This document shows, piece after piece, positions 1-10,895 of a stretch of 64,000 nucleotides of DNA. Location of the stretch: the NCBI GenBank assembly GCA_028641055.1, contig CM054061.1, positions 32,588,333-32,652,332 of the forward strand, read 5' to 3'. The position numbers were made by a program, and so were the translations under genes. A model generated the notes under the pieces. That model was not told where the DNA came from. It made no database searches and saw only the letters and a program-made list of their open reading frames with translations. This stretch comes from Alopecurus myosuroides. Taxonomy: Eukaryota > Streptophyta > Magnoliopsida > Poales > Poaceae. Every line of letters starts with the position of its first letter. Position 1 is the stretch's first letter.

Positions 1-326
1 TCCTTCTCTAGGGAATTAAAATTAATCCTCAATAGGAAAAACCACAAGGTTTCGCCATTGCACTTTCAAGCTTATTTGTAGCCACGTACTACTGGTGAGG
101 AAGTATGCAGGAAGTAAACGGCCTACCCTGCGAAAAAAGAGGAAAGTATACCTTGCTAGCTTTATGAGCAGAACTTGTCCTAGATGACAAGCAAGTGCTA
201 CCAATGCCATTCACACATCATTCATGTTGCTACTAGAAAATTTTGTGGTATACAGATGATCTAGCCTTCTTAATGCATCCACTTTTCCAAGCATCTCATT
301 TGGTTTGAATCACGTTTTTTCATGCT

Positions 327-540
327 AATAAAGGCCCTGATTGAATATTTGTCACCATGTTGTTTTGCAATGACTCGGAGGAGTCCTAGGATTTGGAGTC
401 GCACAAATTCACATTCCACAGAACAGACATAAAACATGAAGGAGGAGGAGGAATGCGCGGTGTCGAACGGGAGAGAGGATGAGTACCGTTTCTGAGGCCC
501 GCTGCTCAGGGAGAGGGCCTGGAGGTGGAACGGATGCTGA
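327..540 (+). repeat. Diverged direct repeat, copy 1
   Basis: Shares several ordered blocks with 1376-1509: AATAAAGG, TTGAATAT followed by GTCACCATG, ATAAAACATGAAGGAGGAG, GGCCCGCTGCTC and GGAACGGATG. Copy 2 is shorter through small deletions. The order of the blocks is kept, so this is a duplication and not chance similarity. Confidence 0.6.
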
Positions 541-1375
541 AAGTTATCACCTGATATTGAGAGTTATCATAATAGCTGAAGCAAATAAATACCTGAAGGT
601 GTTATCCTCGAGATTTCCGATGGGTGTTGCCACTAGATACAATCCTGACCCCAAATCATGCATATCAAATTGGAGGAACAAGCGAGTTAAACTAATAAAT
701 ATGCCATTTCTTATTGTATTTTTTTTTTAATCCAAGCTTTTATGAGAAAATTGTGAAGTTAAATATTGAAACGCACTACTCTGAAACTACTAAGTGCCAA
801 TACAGAAAGATAGAACTTTCCGCACATTTTAACTGCAGTGATGCACTCGGGAGACCCTATGCCCACACAAATGTCAGATCCCACAGAACACTAGTGGCAC
901 AAATATTAAAAAGAAGTGGCGTTAAATGGGAGACCGGATTACCATTTCCGAGGCCTACGGCTCTGGCGAGCCGTCGGCAGAGAGGCAGATTGTTGTTTTT
1001 GAAGATACGTTACAAAATATGCACCGCCTGGCTAGTGAGAAAGATGACCTTCTCTACGGGGGATATCTAAAAATTATCTAAGTCTGAATGTCTTTCTCTA
1101 TGGGGAAATCTAAAAATAATCCTCAAAGGAAAATGGTCGAAGAAGATAAACCTGAGAGAAGTCGGAAACATCACTACATCAGTGTGCTTCTTCGTTATCA
1201 AAAGCAAGTATTCCATTCCCAGGTATTTCATTCTGTGTACCAGACTACTGACATACTGCACTTTGATAACTTAGACCGCATACTTCTTCTACTATAGAGA
1301 AAATCAAAATAAAGGTTACTTGTAAACTTGACCAAATATGTTCCTTGATTACAAGGAACATATTTCCTTGACCAA

Positions 1376-1509
1376 ATAAAGGTTCATTTTAATATAGGCC
1401 TGGTTGAATATCCGTCACCATGCTGAATTCACGTTCTACAGAAGAGAAATAAAACATGAAGGAGGAGGCCCGCTGCTCCAGGGACGCCGGGGACGCGGAA
1501 CGGATGATG
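1376..1509 (+). repeat. Diverged direct repeat, copy 2
   Basis: Second copy of the block at 327-540, about 1.05 kb downstream and directly before the GC-rich leader of the mTERF remnant. Upstream leader sequence of the gene may therefore exist in two copies. Confidence 0.6.
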
Positions 1510-1709
1510 TGGGAGCGGAGGTTGTGGGGAGAGGTTAGCGACAGGGAGAGGGCCTGGAGGCGGAGCAGCGACTCCATGGGCGGCGGCGGCAGCGCGGAGG
1601 TCAGAGTGTTCAGCAGATAGCGTTCTGTTCTGTGTTGGAAGTCGTTTCCTTTTTCCCTTTGACGGGAAGATCCCCCTCGCCTCAAACCGCCGCCGGCCGC
1701 CGTGACGCC

Positions 1710-2239
1710 ATGTTCCACCTCCGAAAGCTCATCTCCCCCTGCACAGGCCCGTTCGCTGCTGCCCGCCTCTCCCGCATCCCCTCTCTCTACCGCCTACTCT
1801 CCACCGCCGCACCCGCAGAACCTTTCGCCGTCGAGGACTACCTCGTCACCACCTGCGGCCTCACCCAAGCCCAGGCACTCAAGGCATCCAAGGGGCTCTC
1901 CCACCCCCGGTCCCCCTCCAACAGCCATGCTGTCCTCGCGTTCCTCTCGGGCGTCGGCCTCTCCAGCGCCGACATCGCCACCGCCGTCTCCGCCGACCCC
2001 AAGCTCCTCTGCGGCAACATGGAGAAGAACCTGTCTAAACGCCGATTGTTACCCCGACATTGCTTGCTCAAGGTCCTCGGTGCCAAGGGATTGGTGGATG
2101 CTCAGCTGAGTTTTTTTTTTCTGCGGTAATGGCAACTAAGGAGAAGTTCATGGAAAGGTTTGTGCTCCCTTACAAGGACGCCGTTTCAGGTCTCGCTAGC
2201 ACGTACGCGTCTAGCTGTGCCGGGAAGGTACCAAAATGA
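1710..2239 (+). pseudogene. mTERF-family protein, internally deleted and frameshifted
   Basis: Intact mTERF proteins are organellar nucleic-acid binding proteins of about 380-400 residues in grasses, acting in mitochondrial or chloroplast gene expression. The start at 1710 gives MFHLRKLISP and an Arg/Ser/Ala-rich N-terminus that fits a transit peptide. The grass mTERF signatures FAVEDYLVTTCGL, VLAFLSGVGLSSADI and DPKLLCGNMEK follow. The text then jumps to RRLLPRH-LLKVLGAKGL, which belongs near the C-terminus of the family. Roughly 200 residues, containing most helical mTERF repeats, are missing. A run of T at 2111-2120 breaks the frame, so the first frame stops at 2127-2129. The last piece (KEKFMERFVLPYKDAV, then YASSCAGKVPK) resumes in another frame at about 2129 and ends with TGA at 2237-2239. 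I infer a pseudogene; a very short product is possible. Confidence 0.85.
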
Positions 2240-4264
2240 TGTGTTTTGTGAGAAGATAAAAGGGAACTTTAGAAAATTCTGCTCATGGTTGTGCTGGGAA
2301 TTTATAACAATGGCGTTGTTCTAGTGTACTGGATGGAAGATTTTAAGGTTTGCATCCCATTGCTGACTAATTGATTAATGCATACCTACGTACGTGGCTC
2401 ACATGTATGAACTTGCAATTGCATTCGTGTGAGCAAACCTACTTGATTTGACATTTTGGCACGATTGAGTTTTTCTTAGGTTACAATTGTCGGATGTAGT
2501 GTATGCTGAGTGAACGTTTATCCTCTTCTACCATGCAGTTACACATACATCTTCACTTCAAGCATGTGCCTTCTCGGGGATAATAGTCTGTTCCAAATGA
2601 TCCTGGGGTAGAGATGAGTGTTTTCTCTTAAAAAAAATTATGTAAAATAACTATTGAATTAATTCGGTATGAGTTGAGCAACCATAATTGAATGGAGTGA
2701 CTGCTTCAGCTTATATATTTGAAAATAAAGATTGAACCACATTTGGATTGGGCTGACGGAAGTTGTGATCATTAGCGTGGCACATTTGAAACCATTGTGC
2801 CTCGACTTGATATATTTGTTTTGCACTTATTGATGCCTTCTTCGTTATTCTTAACAGGAGGATAGGGCTATTGAGAATTTGAGATACGTGTAGTTCATTC
2901 CTTCTCCTTGCCTCCTTTGTATAGCAAATAAGCGTAAAATTTATGTATTTTCGCAATATGAACTCCCTTTGGAAGACCAGATTTGTTACACTCATGTTGG
3001 TTTTATCATATAACATCATAAGGCATCATGTGTCCAGTAGAAACTTTTTACTGTTCGCATCTTCAAGCTGCCACACTGGATTCATTGCCTATGCAAGTTT
3101 GTTTGCTACATCCATCAGCATGTCATGTTTCTGCCGTAGGCTGGTGGTCTAGGATGTTTGCTATAAATTTTTTGTGCTAAGTTTTTTTTTTATGAATGAA
3201 ACCATTGGATGCTTATTTAATTTTGTTTCTTCTTCTGTGCTTTTCTTTTGGGCACACAGTTTGTCGAGAGCTCCTGACCTCAAGGTGCTACCTACGATAT
3301 TACAGTTGGAACATCCTAGGTCTGCTCCTCCTAGGTCTTTGACGATTGATCTCGCCAGATGTTATTTCCTATCCTCGTCCATTTTATCTGATAGCATGTG
3401 CGAGAGAAATCCTCCTTTTTACCCCCAAAGAGTAGCGCAGAATAGCATATGCGACTATGGTGAACTTCCCGCGAAAGAGATGTTCATGCTGTATGGAGCT
3501 TGAATGATCTCTCAGAGATAGCTCAGAGTTGTATGTACTTTGGTTTGGCCTGCACCCTTGGTTATGCCCAGCAATGTATTTGTAATCCATATGGATGTGA
3601 ATCTACACTTGTCTGGTAATGTTGTTTTGCGTAAACTCTGTCTGATAGCAAGGGCTCTTATTGGTTTCTGTACACCTGTGGTAACCAGCTGTTTAACTGA
3701 GCGCGGTCATACGACACAAGTGCATGAGCAACTCAGCTCTCGCTTGAGTATCAGTATAATCCCGGCGAGCCAGGTCATTTGGTCTTTATGAGTTTCCTGA
3801 ATCTCTTCTTATGAGTTATTTTCTCCGTTTTGTAATCCATTTTTCTTGTAAAAAGTCAGTGTGCTGAGTGTTATTTATCAAGAGAAAAGTTGGGGTAATT
3901 ACTGATGTCCACGCAAGCTGGACCCGAACACAGTTATACAGCACTAAAATTTGTGGCACGCTGCTTACACAACGCAGAAAACCACAGGCGACACCTTGAC
4001 TCTACGTGACTGGACACTGGTGACTGGAGCCTGGAGGAAGCATCTGCTTGTTTCATGACTAGAAGAAGCACCAGCGGCTGGGCGTCAGTCTCCAACTAGA
4101 GATGGTTGCTGTTGTAGATAATGCAGCACCTCCCCAAATTTAATTAGCGGCTAGGGGTCACCTTAGTTTGTAAGCTCAAGCACGTTACGTTAGCACCACC
4201 TCCCTCTTATGCAACAGGCCAGAACTCCATATCAAGCCTTTTTCCACATTCATACATGTCTACA
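2240..4264. other. Spacer between the mTERF remnant and the NLR, no gene recognised
   Basis: About 2 kb of AT-rich sequence with only short open frames and no recognisable domain. It probably holds the old 3' untranslated region of the mTERF remnant, which in grasses can be long and spliced, but no exon can be called from sequence alone. Confidence 0.45.
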
Positions 4265-4380
4265 TGTATCTAGATAACTTTTAGTGTATATGTTCACTCA
4301 TATTAGTCCGCATCTAGACAACATGACCAATAGCTAGAACATCTTATATTCAGAAACAGAGGGACTGAGGGAGTAGTATA
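4265..4380. mobile_element. Degenerate Stowaway-like MITE remnant
   Basis: The stretch from ttagtgtatatgttcactc through agtccgcatctaga to cttatattcagaa and gagggactgagggagtagta follows the layout of a Triticeae Stowaway element whose ends read CTCCCTCCGTTCC. The right terminal repeat is recognisable with mismatches; the left one is missing or decayed. Inferred from remembered Stowaway layout. Confidence 0.5.
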
Positions 4381-4774
4381 TATATAGTCTAGGTGCATTG
4401 CTCAAAATTACAGAATATATATTAAATGGAGTAATACATATAGCTCAATCTGGGTGTTTTTTCAAATCACATTCAAACATGGACAGAGTTTCGCCTGATA
4501 AAGTTCGGGGATGGTGTTACACAACCAAAGCAGCAAAAAGTGACAAATAGCTACATACAGGGAAAACCTGCGCCCAGTTGCAGCAAACAGCAGGTTTGGC
4601 TTGGACGACCGTGTAGCTCTCCACATGCATGGCTTGGGACCTACGTACAACATGAACACAGAAATAATCAGCACAGCGCGATGAATGAATGCAGGACATA
4701 ATGTAGATAATTGTTTCCTGTTCGGAGGGAGTAAAAAACACGTAACTGGATTAGCAGGCCTTGGCTCTCATTCT

Positions 4775-7700
4775 TCATTCCACGCTTTCCGCGGTTACCA
4801 GGCCTTGGCCCATTCTTTCTTTGGCGATGGCCTCTTCCCACTCCTCGTCATCCTTATACATGTTAAATTCAAGGAATCTGCTGACACGGATTTCACGGTT
4901 GGGGTGCAGGAGGGTTGCTCTTTCAATGCAAGACTCCATAGCCTTCACCCGGCCTGGAGCTGCTCGGTGACAATTAATTTCGACCTGGAGGTGTGCAGGG
5001 CCTGGCAAATGCTCGACGCCCAGTTCTGCAATAAAATTGGACGCCACCGCCAATGGGCTCAATACAAGATGGAGCTGTCGGAGTGCTGGTACGGAACCTG
5101 CTGCAAATGTTACGCACGGTCCATCTGTTGCATCCACTTCACTATAAACCCAGTATCTGTAGTGGAACACCTTCAGGAGTCTGAATCCGTTGCTACAGAC
5201 TATCAACTTTTCTTTGATCGGCCCTACTATACCTAGTTCAAGATGGGCCAGAGAAGGCATGCCCATGAGGAGACGGAGACCCTCCTTATCAAATTCACTG
5301 ACCGATATGCATAGTTTGACGAGATCATTGAGGAAAGCCATTCCCTTGGGAACCATGTATGGCTGGATCGTAAGATATTGGAGATAGGGATAGGTGCAGC
5401 ATGGGTCCCCGAACAGACGCCGGCCCATCTCGCCATTGTTGATTCTAAGAAAACGAAGCTTGCCCAACTTACTTACAGATGCCACCAAAATTCCCGTTAA
5501 TCTTTCTTGTGTTGTATAGTCCTCCAGAGATTCCATATGCAGTTTTCTCAAGTTTTTTAGATACCCAAGCTCTTCGGCCAATCTCGTTGGGTTGTCGGTA
5601 TTCCAGATGTTTAAAATACCCAAGGATTCCAAGGCTTTCATACTCCCAAACTCGACTACAGGCAACCTTGTTTCAGGGCTGACAAATAGGTGCACCAATT
5701 TCTGCAACCGCACCAAAGTTGATGGCAGTCTTAGAACTGAATGACAACCTCTCAAATCGAGTGTCTCCAAGTGTTGCAACTTTCCAATTTCCCCAGGAAT
5801 CTCACTAATTTGGTCAGAGATAATTCGTAAATACCTCAACTGACGTAAACTTCCTATATTCTTTACATGTTTATTTTTCAACCAACCATAACCATAGAGA
5901 TCCAACACCCGCAAAGCATGGAAGTCCACAAGACATGGTATCTGCTTACATGACCTGAACGCAGTCAGCGAGCGAACATGTAACTTGTTTTCTGCAATTG
6001 CTCCTACAAGCCCATTGCCACTAAAGTGCAGGGACAATCGACGAATCTTGCTTGGAAAAGAACTGCAGATACGTCCATTTGAAACAGTGGCAAAATTCTC
6101 TTTATCAGATAAAAATATGATAAGGTCAAGCACCATATCATGGACCCGACAATATTCCACAGAACCATCTAACTGAATAAGTGGTTGGATCATATTTCTG
6201 TTAACAAGATCGTTGAAACAGTTATGTGCTACTTGGTCCAAACGTCCCCACTGTGTAGCAAGGAATCCTTCGGCCATCCATTTCAATTTTAGCTCTTCAC
6301 AGTGGATTTTATAGTCCTCTGGATATATACACAAATACAACAAACAAGTCTTCAAGTAGTATGGAAGATCCCAGTAACTAAGTAACAATATATCGTTCAT
6401 CTCTTTTAAGTTCCCATCATTTTCAAGCAAAGAACCAGTACCAATGGAATCTTGCAGCCTCTCCCATTCATCCTTGTTTTGTGTCCTACTGGCAAGCAAA
6501 CTTGCAAATGTAATTATAGCCAGTGGCAGACCTCCGCATTTTTGTAAGATCTTAATAGAAACGTCTTCCAGTTCAGCAGGACAAGTATCATCTATGCGGA
6601 ATATTCTCTTAAAGAACAATCTTCGAGAATCAACATCATTTAGAGATGGCATTTGGTACGGTTGACCACCCGAGTTGGAACAACACAACTTAGCTACACC
6701 GGTAATACGGGTAGTAGCAATTATTCTGCTACCATTATTATTATTGGGAAATGCAACCTTGATCACATTCCAATCTTGTTCTTTCCATATGTCATCAATA
6801 ACAATGAGGTACCTACATTCAGTAGCAATTAATTTGATATTGGCAAACATATACTTATAGGTTTCCTAAGAAATTTGCAGTATGTTTTTTTGCATCAATC
6901 GAACTATTAAAATTAATTCATTGCATCCCCACGATAAGTGAAATAAGTATTTGAAGCATATGGAGGGACAGGGGTCAAGAAACAATTACACCTTACCCCT
7001 CTAAACTACATAAGGCTGGTCACAATGGGGAGTAAAACATACGCTAGTAACCTACACACTTTCCTATACTATGTTCCTGTCTCCACAATGGGGAGTATCA
7101 TGTATGTAGTGTCATGCAACGATGCATTTATTAGGCCATAGACTCATTGTTTCTTGGAGTGTGTGATGTTCCGGTAACTTAGCTAGTAGTTACCACAAGC
7201 ACCTCTCTCTTCATTAAATACGTGCCACATAAGCAAAGTTGTATTGAAATGTGTGATGTTACTCCTAAGTTCCTCCCCATTGTGACCAGCCTAAGGCTAG
7301 CTATTTCAAAAGTTAATTCTTCCATATCGTCTAAGTATATGCATGAATTAATTAGTGCGAGATACTGCATGCATGGGGAATAAACAACAAAAGTGCTAAA
7401 TAAAATAAAAATATAACTATGTAGGAAATATGAATACCTCTTTCCCGTCAAGATCAGTTTGGTTTTTCGGATCAGTTGCTTTATTTCCCAACCCTCTAAC
7501 TTGCATTTGCTATATGCATCTTCATCGATTTGAGACAGGATATCTTTCAAGAGCGTCTCCAGGTCCAAAGTGCGTGACACCGACACAAAGCCTCGGCACT
7601 CGAAGTCTCCTCCAATCTTGCGATACACTTCCATGGTGAGGGTCGTCTTCCCCAACCCTCCGGATCCCACAATCGCCACCACTTTCAGTTCCATTTCCTT

Positions 7701-8246
7701 CTCATCAGTTAGCATGGCAGTTATGTGCTTCATTGGGCCATCCATGGCCACCAAACCCCTAACCTCCTCGTGGAGTGCGGCTATCCGTGGGTCAATTTCC
7801 ACGGTCCTTGTCGGAGCATAGTACATCTCTTCAAGCCTGTAACTATCACGCCGCTGGCTCTCCTCGATGACACGAGCTTTGAGCTCCTTGATCTGGGTCG
7901 CGATGCCATGGCGTGCCCACAATGTCCTTAGACGACGCGCGGTTCTCTTCATGAACTTTGGTTTGGCATCTCCGCTGTCAAGGCGGTCCATGAAGCGGTC
8001 GATACAATCTTCAATATCGTAGCTGAGGTCGCGCACCTTGCCTCTCCACTCCTTGGCCATGCCGTCGAGATTTTCCTCCATGTTCGCCATTTTTTCTAGC
8101 AAGACGTGCATGGTGCTAAGCTCTCGCTCCAGGAACTCGATCTGCTTCCGGACCCCGGTGAGCAGCTTGTACTCGCCGTTGATCAAGACGGCTAACTTGA
8201 CTAGGAGAGAGGCCATCGCTCCCATCCCAGCGCTCACCCCCGTCAT
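4775..8246 (-). CDS. CC-NB-ARC-LRR disease resistance (NLR) protein, two exons, 948 aa
   Basis: Exon 1 is 8246-7438 and exon 2 is 6812-4775. The donor reads GAG|GTATTC and the acceptor GAATGTAG|GTACC, and the split codon gives Arg270. An in-frame TAG directly precedes the ATG. Residues 1-170 are an Rx-type coiled coil with the EDVID-like stretch SYDIEDCIDRF (75-85). NB-ARC motifs run in order: P-loop GSGGLGKTT (194-202), kinase-2 LIVIDDIW (272-279), RNBS-B GSRIIATTR (297-305), GLPL (364-367), RNBS-D CLLYLCIYPED (426-436) and VHD in the MHD position (493-495). From about 520 to 880 leucine-rich repeats follow, then an acidic tail. Length and order are normal for an intracellular immune receptor that triggers defence on pathogen perception. 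No stop or frameshift is visible. Specificity cannot be read from sequence. Confidence 0.93.
7014..7291. mobile_element. PIF/Harbinger (Tourist-type) MITE in the NLR intron
   Basis: A 278-bp element with perfect 18-bp terminal inverted repeats (GGCTGGTCACAATGGGGA and its complement), flanked by a 3-bp duplication TAA at 7011-7013 and 7292-7294. No coding capacity. The outward motif CACAATGGGGAGTA recurs internally at 7084-7097. Size, ends and duplication fit a Tourist-like MITE. It lies wholly within the NLR intron (6813-7437) and leaves both splice sites untouched. Confidence 0.93.
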
Positions 8247-8880
8247 CTATAGAGCTGTCCCCCACCCGGAAAGGTAGGTGTTCCCTCGACCGGGTCTTTG
8301 ATGAAGAGGAATGGACGGCCTGCCGGCTGCCGGCCTCTTTCTCCCCGCCCCCGCGCCGTCGGCCAGGGTCTTGTCTTCACCGGGGCCTCTGTTCCCGTGC
8401 TCCCCTGCCACCGGATCCGGAGGGAAGGGGAGGATGGAGGCTGCGCTGGATCAGGCTCTCCGCGGTCGTCGGGCAGGAGAGACACGGTCTTGGTTACCAC
8501 CGAAGAGAGGTGGCGTCGCCGGCGTGGTGAGACCGTGAGAGAGTGGAGGAATAAGATGGAGGTGACCTGGGAGGTTGAGGGAGGGGGCGGTGGCGCTCAG
8601 CGAGAGAGAATAGAGGACGGCTGAGAGTTGACCTGGAACCAACTTGTCGGGGCCGCTGCACTCGTGCGTCGTTGGAGAAGGAGCTCGGTGGTGTGCCGAC
8701 ACCGTCGCCGGAGAGGAGAAACCGAGAGAGGAAGTCTCGGGTACTGGAGACGGGTGGCGTCGCCGGCGTGGTGAGAGAGTGGAGTTGGTGGCCTGGGAGG
8801 TTGTGGGAGGGAGAGAGAGAGGGAGTAGACGCCGGAGATTTGAGGCGAGAGGGATAGAGAGAGAGCTGACCTTCAACAGC
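8247..8880 (-). promoter_or_regulatory. GC-rich 5' leader/promoter region of the NLR
   Basis: This stretch lies directly upstream of the NLR start and is much richer in G and C than the sequence beyond 8900. Its open frames are low in complexity and match no family I know. It contains a tandem duplication: 8508-8614 resembles 8750-8825 (shared GGTGGCGTCGCCGGCGTGG, GAGAGAGTGGAG, CCTGGGAGGTTG and GGGAGGG). I infer the untranslated leader and core promoter; no TATA box can be placed with confidence. Confidence 0.45.
8508..8825. repeat. Tandem duplication, period about 245 bp, in the NLR leader
   Basis: The blocks GTGGCGTCGCCGGCGTGG, AGAGAGTGGAG and CCTGGGAGGTTG occur in the same order near 8508-8614 and again near 8750-8825. 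On the minus strand both copies lie in the presumed leader or promoter of the NLR gene. Confidence 0.65.
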
Positions 8881-9654
8881 CAATGCTACACGTTACGCGG
8901 TACGCGCTGGTTGCCTTTTTTTTATGATGAGATGCTCATCGTTTCATTGGACGCCCGACACTTGACCTGCAAGATGCAATGATCCCGCGTCCCGATACGC
9001 GGTACAGCATGTGGTTCAATGTTAAACGCCTCGTCTGGCCCGCCCATCACAATCGCTCTTCAACACCGTACGTGCGGTCAAATTACTTTTCTTTTTGCCC
9101 CTGTATGTACCCTAATGTTCTTCGTGGATGAGTTGATCGATCCATGGAGCAACGAAGGTGTGTTGGTTTTTCATTGCCTCATGTACCGAATTTTCTTAAA
9201 CATAATTTCATGTCGTTTTTTTTCTAAAAATGAAAACAACACAAATTAAGATGGAAATGGACAATGCTTCAAGAAAAAACGATGGAAACGTATGCATAGA
9301 CTTCAGCGTCCAGACCCAAAATCGTCATTTTGTTCGAACATTAAATAAAAAAGAAAACAATACAAATTAAGATGAGTAGCGTCCATCCATCTGTCCCAAT
9401 ATTTATTTTATTCGTGACGATGTCCCTAGTATATATTTATATGCCAGAAAAGATCAACTCAAACTACAATTAATGACCATTGGACCATACCTATATAGGT
9501 CAATAATGCCCGACATCGTCACCGACGGGTATAATAACATTATATCTCATTACACCAGCAATGATGGACCAATCTTGCTCGGCAATGCCATGCCGATACT
9601 TTTCACTTTGGTGTGGGTGAGAGTTTTCTCCTTGCTGATTGTGGGGTCATTTTT
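8881..9654. other. Spacer upstream of the NLR, no gene recognised
   Basis: AT-rich sequence with only short open frames. It separates the NLR promoter region from the first clearly recognisable LINE sequence. The true 5' end of the LINE could lie inside this stretch. Confidence 0.4.
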
Positions 9655-9973
9655 TGGGGCGACTGTGGTCCCCAGCTGGAGCAGATTGAGACTATTAGGG
9701 CTAGAGAGATTTACGAGGGTTCTCTTGCGGCTGCTCGAGCTCAGGCTGAGCAAGAGTGGCTGGTACCCTCGACGTCTGCTGGACCTACACGGGTAACACC
9801 GGGGTCCGGCGATGACGGTTCTCCTCGGCCCTTCGGGGAGGCTGCCCCAAATGCTCCCCCAAGTGATGCGGAAGCGGGGGCGGCCCCCTAAGGCGAAGTC
9901 TAGGCCCTCGAGCAGTGGTAGGGCCCCCTCAGTCCCCCGTATGGGGATCTCCCCCGCAGATGTTGCCCAATGA
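9655..9973 (+). pseudogene. LINE ORF1 C-terminal fragment
   Basis: A charged segment (QLEQIETIRAREIYEGSL, then ARAQAEQEW) and a low-complexity Gly/Ser/Pro/Ala tail. After a frame break near 9890 the text continues with KRGRPPK, an AT-hook-like basic patch of the sort found at the ends of plant LINE ORF1 proteins. The second frame stops at TGA 9971-9973, overlapping the ATG of ORF2 (ATGA). ORF1 proteins bind element RNA; no intact product is possible here. Confidence 0.6.
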
Positions 9974-10679
9974 GTGTCTCCACATTTATTTGGAACATGC
10001 AGGGGTTCGGGGCGGACGACCGCCAGCTTCAGCTCTCCGATTATATGCGTCAGGAAAAAGTTGATATTGTGGGTTTGCAAGAAACGATTAGGCAAGATTT
10101 TTCCATCGCTGAGTTACAGCGACCGAGCCGGCACAAGTTTGCATGGCATTGGCTTCCGTCCTCAGGTCACTTAGGGGGAATCCTCCTTAGCGCTAAGGAG
10201 GATACCTTTCAGGTCGACGGCATGGACTGCGGAAGTTCTTTGTGAGTATGTCGCTCACCCATAGACGATCTAATCTCCGGTGGGAGACGATTATTGTCTA
10301 TGGCCCTGCAGACCATAGAAGGTCTGCTGAGTTCCTGGCCAAGCTGACGTCAAAAGTGGAGCAGAGTCCCATCCCGGTGGTTATAGCTGGTGACTTCAAT
10401 CCGATCCGCTCCCCTGGCGACAAAAGCTTGGATATTGTGGACTTCCCAAGGATGCGGATGTTCAATGACTTCATCGCAGACCTCGCTCTACGGGGTATAG
10501 ATCAGGTGGGAGCCCGATATACATGGACGAATAATCAAGTGGACCCAATCCGGAGCGCCCTAGATCGGGTCCTAGTATCGGTGGAGTGGGAAGTTTCCTT
10601 CCCACTGCGCTCTCTTCGAGCGCTCACGAGAGTAGGCTCTGATCATACCTCCCTCCTATTCTCGTCTGGAGGGGGGTAG
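9970..10679 (+). pseudogene. LINE ORF2 APE-type endonuclease domain, frameshifted
   Basis: Starts at ATG 9970 with an endonuclease/exonuclease/phosphatase fold: WNMQGFG near the N-terminus, then IVGLQET with the catalytic Glu. After a one-base frame break near 10225 come IIVYGPAD, IAGDFNPI (the D-x-N pair) and GSDHTSLL with the catalytic Ser-Asp-His. In the family this domain nicks target DNA to prime reverse transcription. A second break at about 10676 (SGGG-stop) precedes PNRFRFEDFWLD in another frame. Catalytic residues survive but the frame does not. Confidence 0.88.
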
Positions 10680-10863
10680 CCCCGAGGCCTAATCGGTTCC
10701 GCTTTGAGGATTTCTGGCTAGACCAGCTAGGTTTTGTGGAATCGGTGGGCCTCAAATGGGCGGAGGCTTCTGCCTCCCCTCCTCAGGTATATAATGCGGT
10801 GGATGTCTGGCATCACTATGCCAAGATGATCCGCCAATTTATAAGAGGATGGGGGCGAATGTG
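10680..10863 (+). pseudogene. LINE ORF2 linker, upstream piece
   Basis: Translates as RPNRFRFEDFWLDQLGF, then VYNAVDVWHHYAKMIRQFI and RGWG, the usual text between endonuclease and reverse transcriptase of plant LINEs. It is cut by the CACTA element after the GTG at 10861-10863. Confidence 0.75.
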
Positions 10864-10895
10864 CACTAGTAGAGAAGTGCCTTTCTATGGAACAG

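Larger units (their letters stand above)
1..1709. other. Upstream flank of the mTERF remnant, no gene recognised
   Basis: The open frames here are short, overlap on both strands and show no domain I recognise. The last 250 bases are GC rich and lead into the mTERF start codon, so they probably include its promoter and 5' leader. A duplicated block lies at 327-540 and 1376-1509. Similar short phrases also occur at 3-35, 1052-1080 and 1091-1130 (variants of tctctannggga followed by tctaaaaat), which suggests a larger, decayed tandem duplication. Confidence 0.5.

Noticed and set aside
479..1070. Two plus-strand frames of 83 and 118 codons left of the mTERF remnant
   Set aside because: No domain, no homologous text recognised, and an AT-rich tail through a poly-T run; treated as chance.
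4685..5236. Plus-strand frame of 183 codons
   Set aside because: It is antisense to the LRR exon of the NLR and has no family resemblance.
7179..7437. C-terminal extension of the first NLR exon to a stop at 7179
   Set aside because: This reads into the intron and the MITE. The consensus GT at 7437-7436 and the matching acceptor restore the conserved TGKR-YLIVIDDIW junction, so splicing is the better model.
8243..8883. Overlapping open frames (75-141 codons) upstream of the NLR
   Set aside because: Frames are open on both strands because the stretch is GC rich and duplicated. They have no recognisable domain; more likely leader or promoter.
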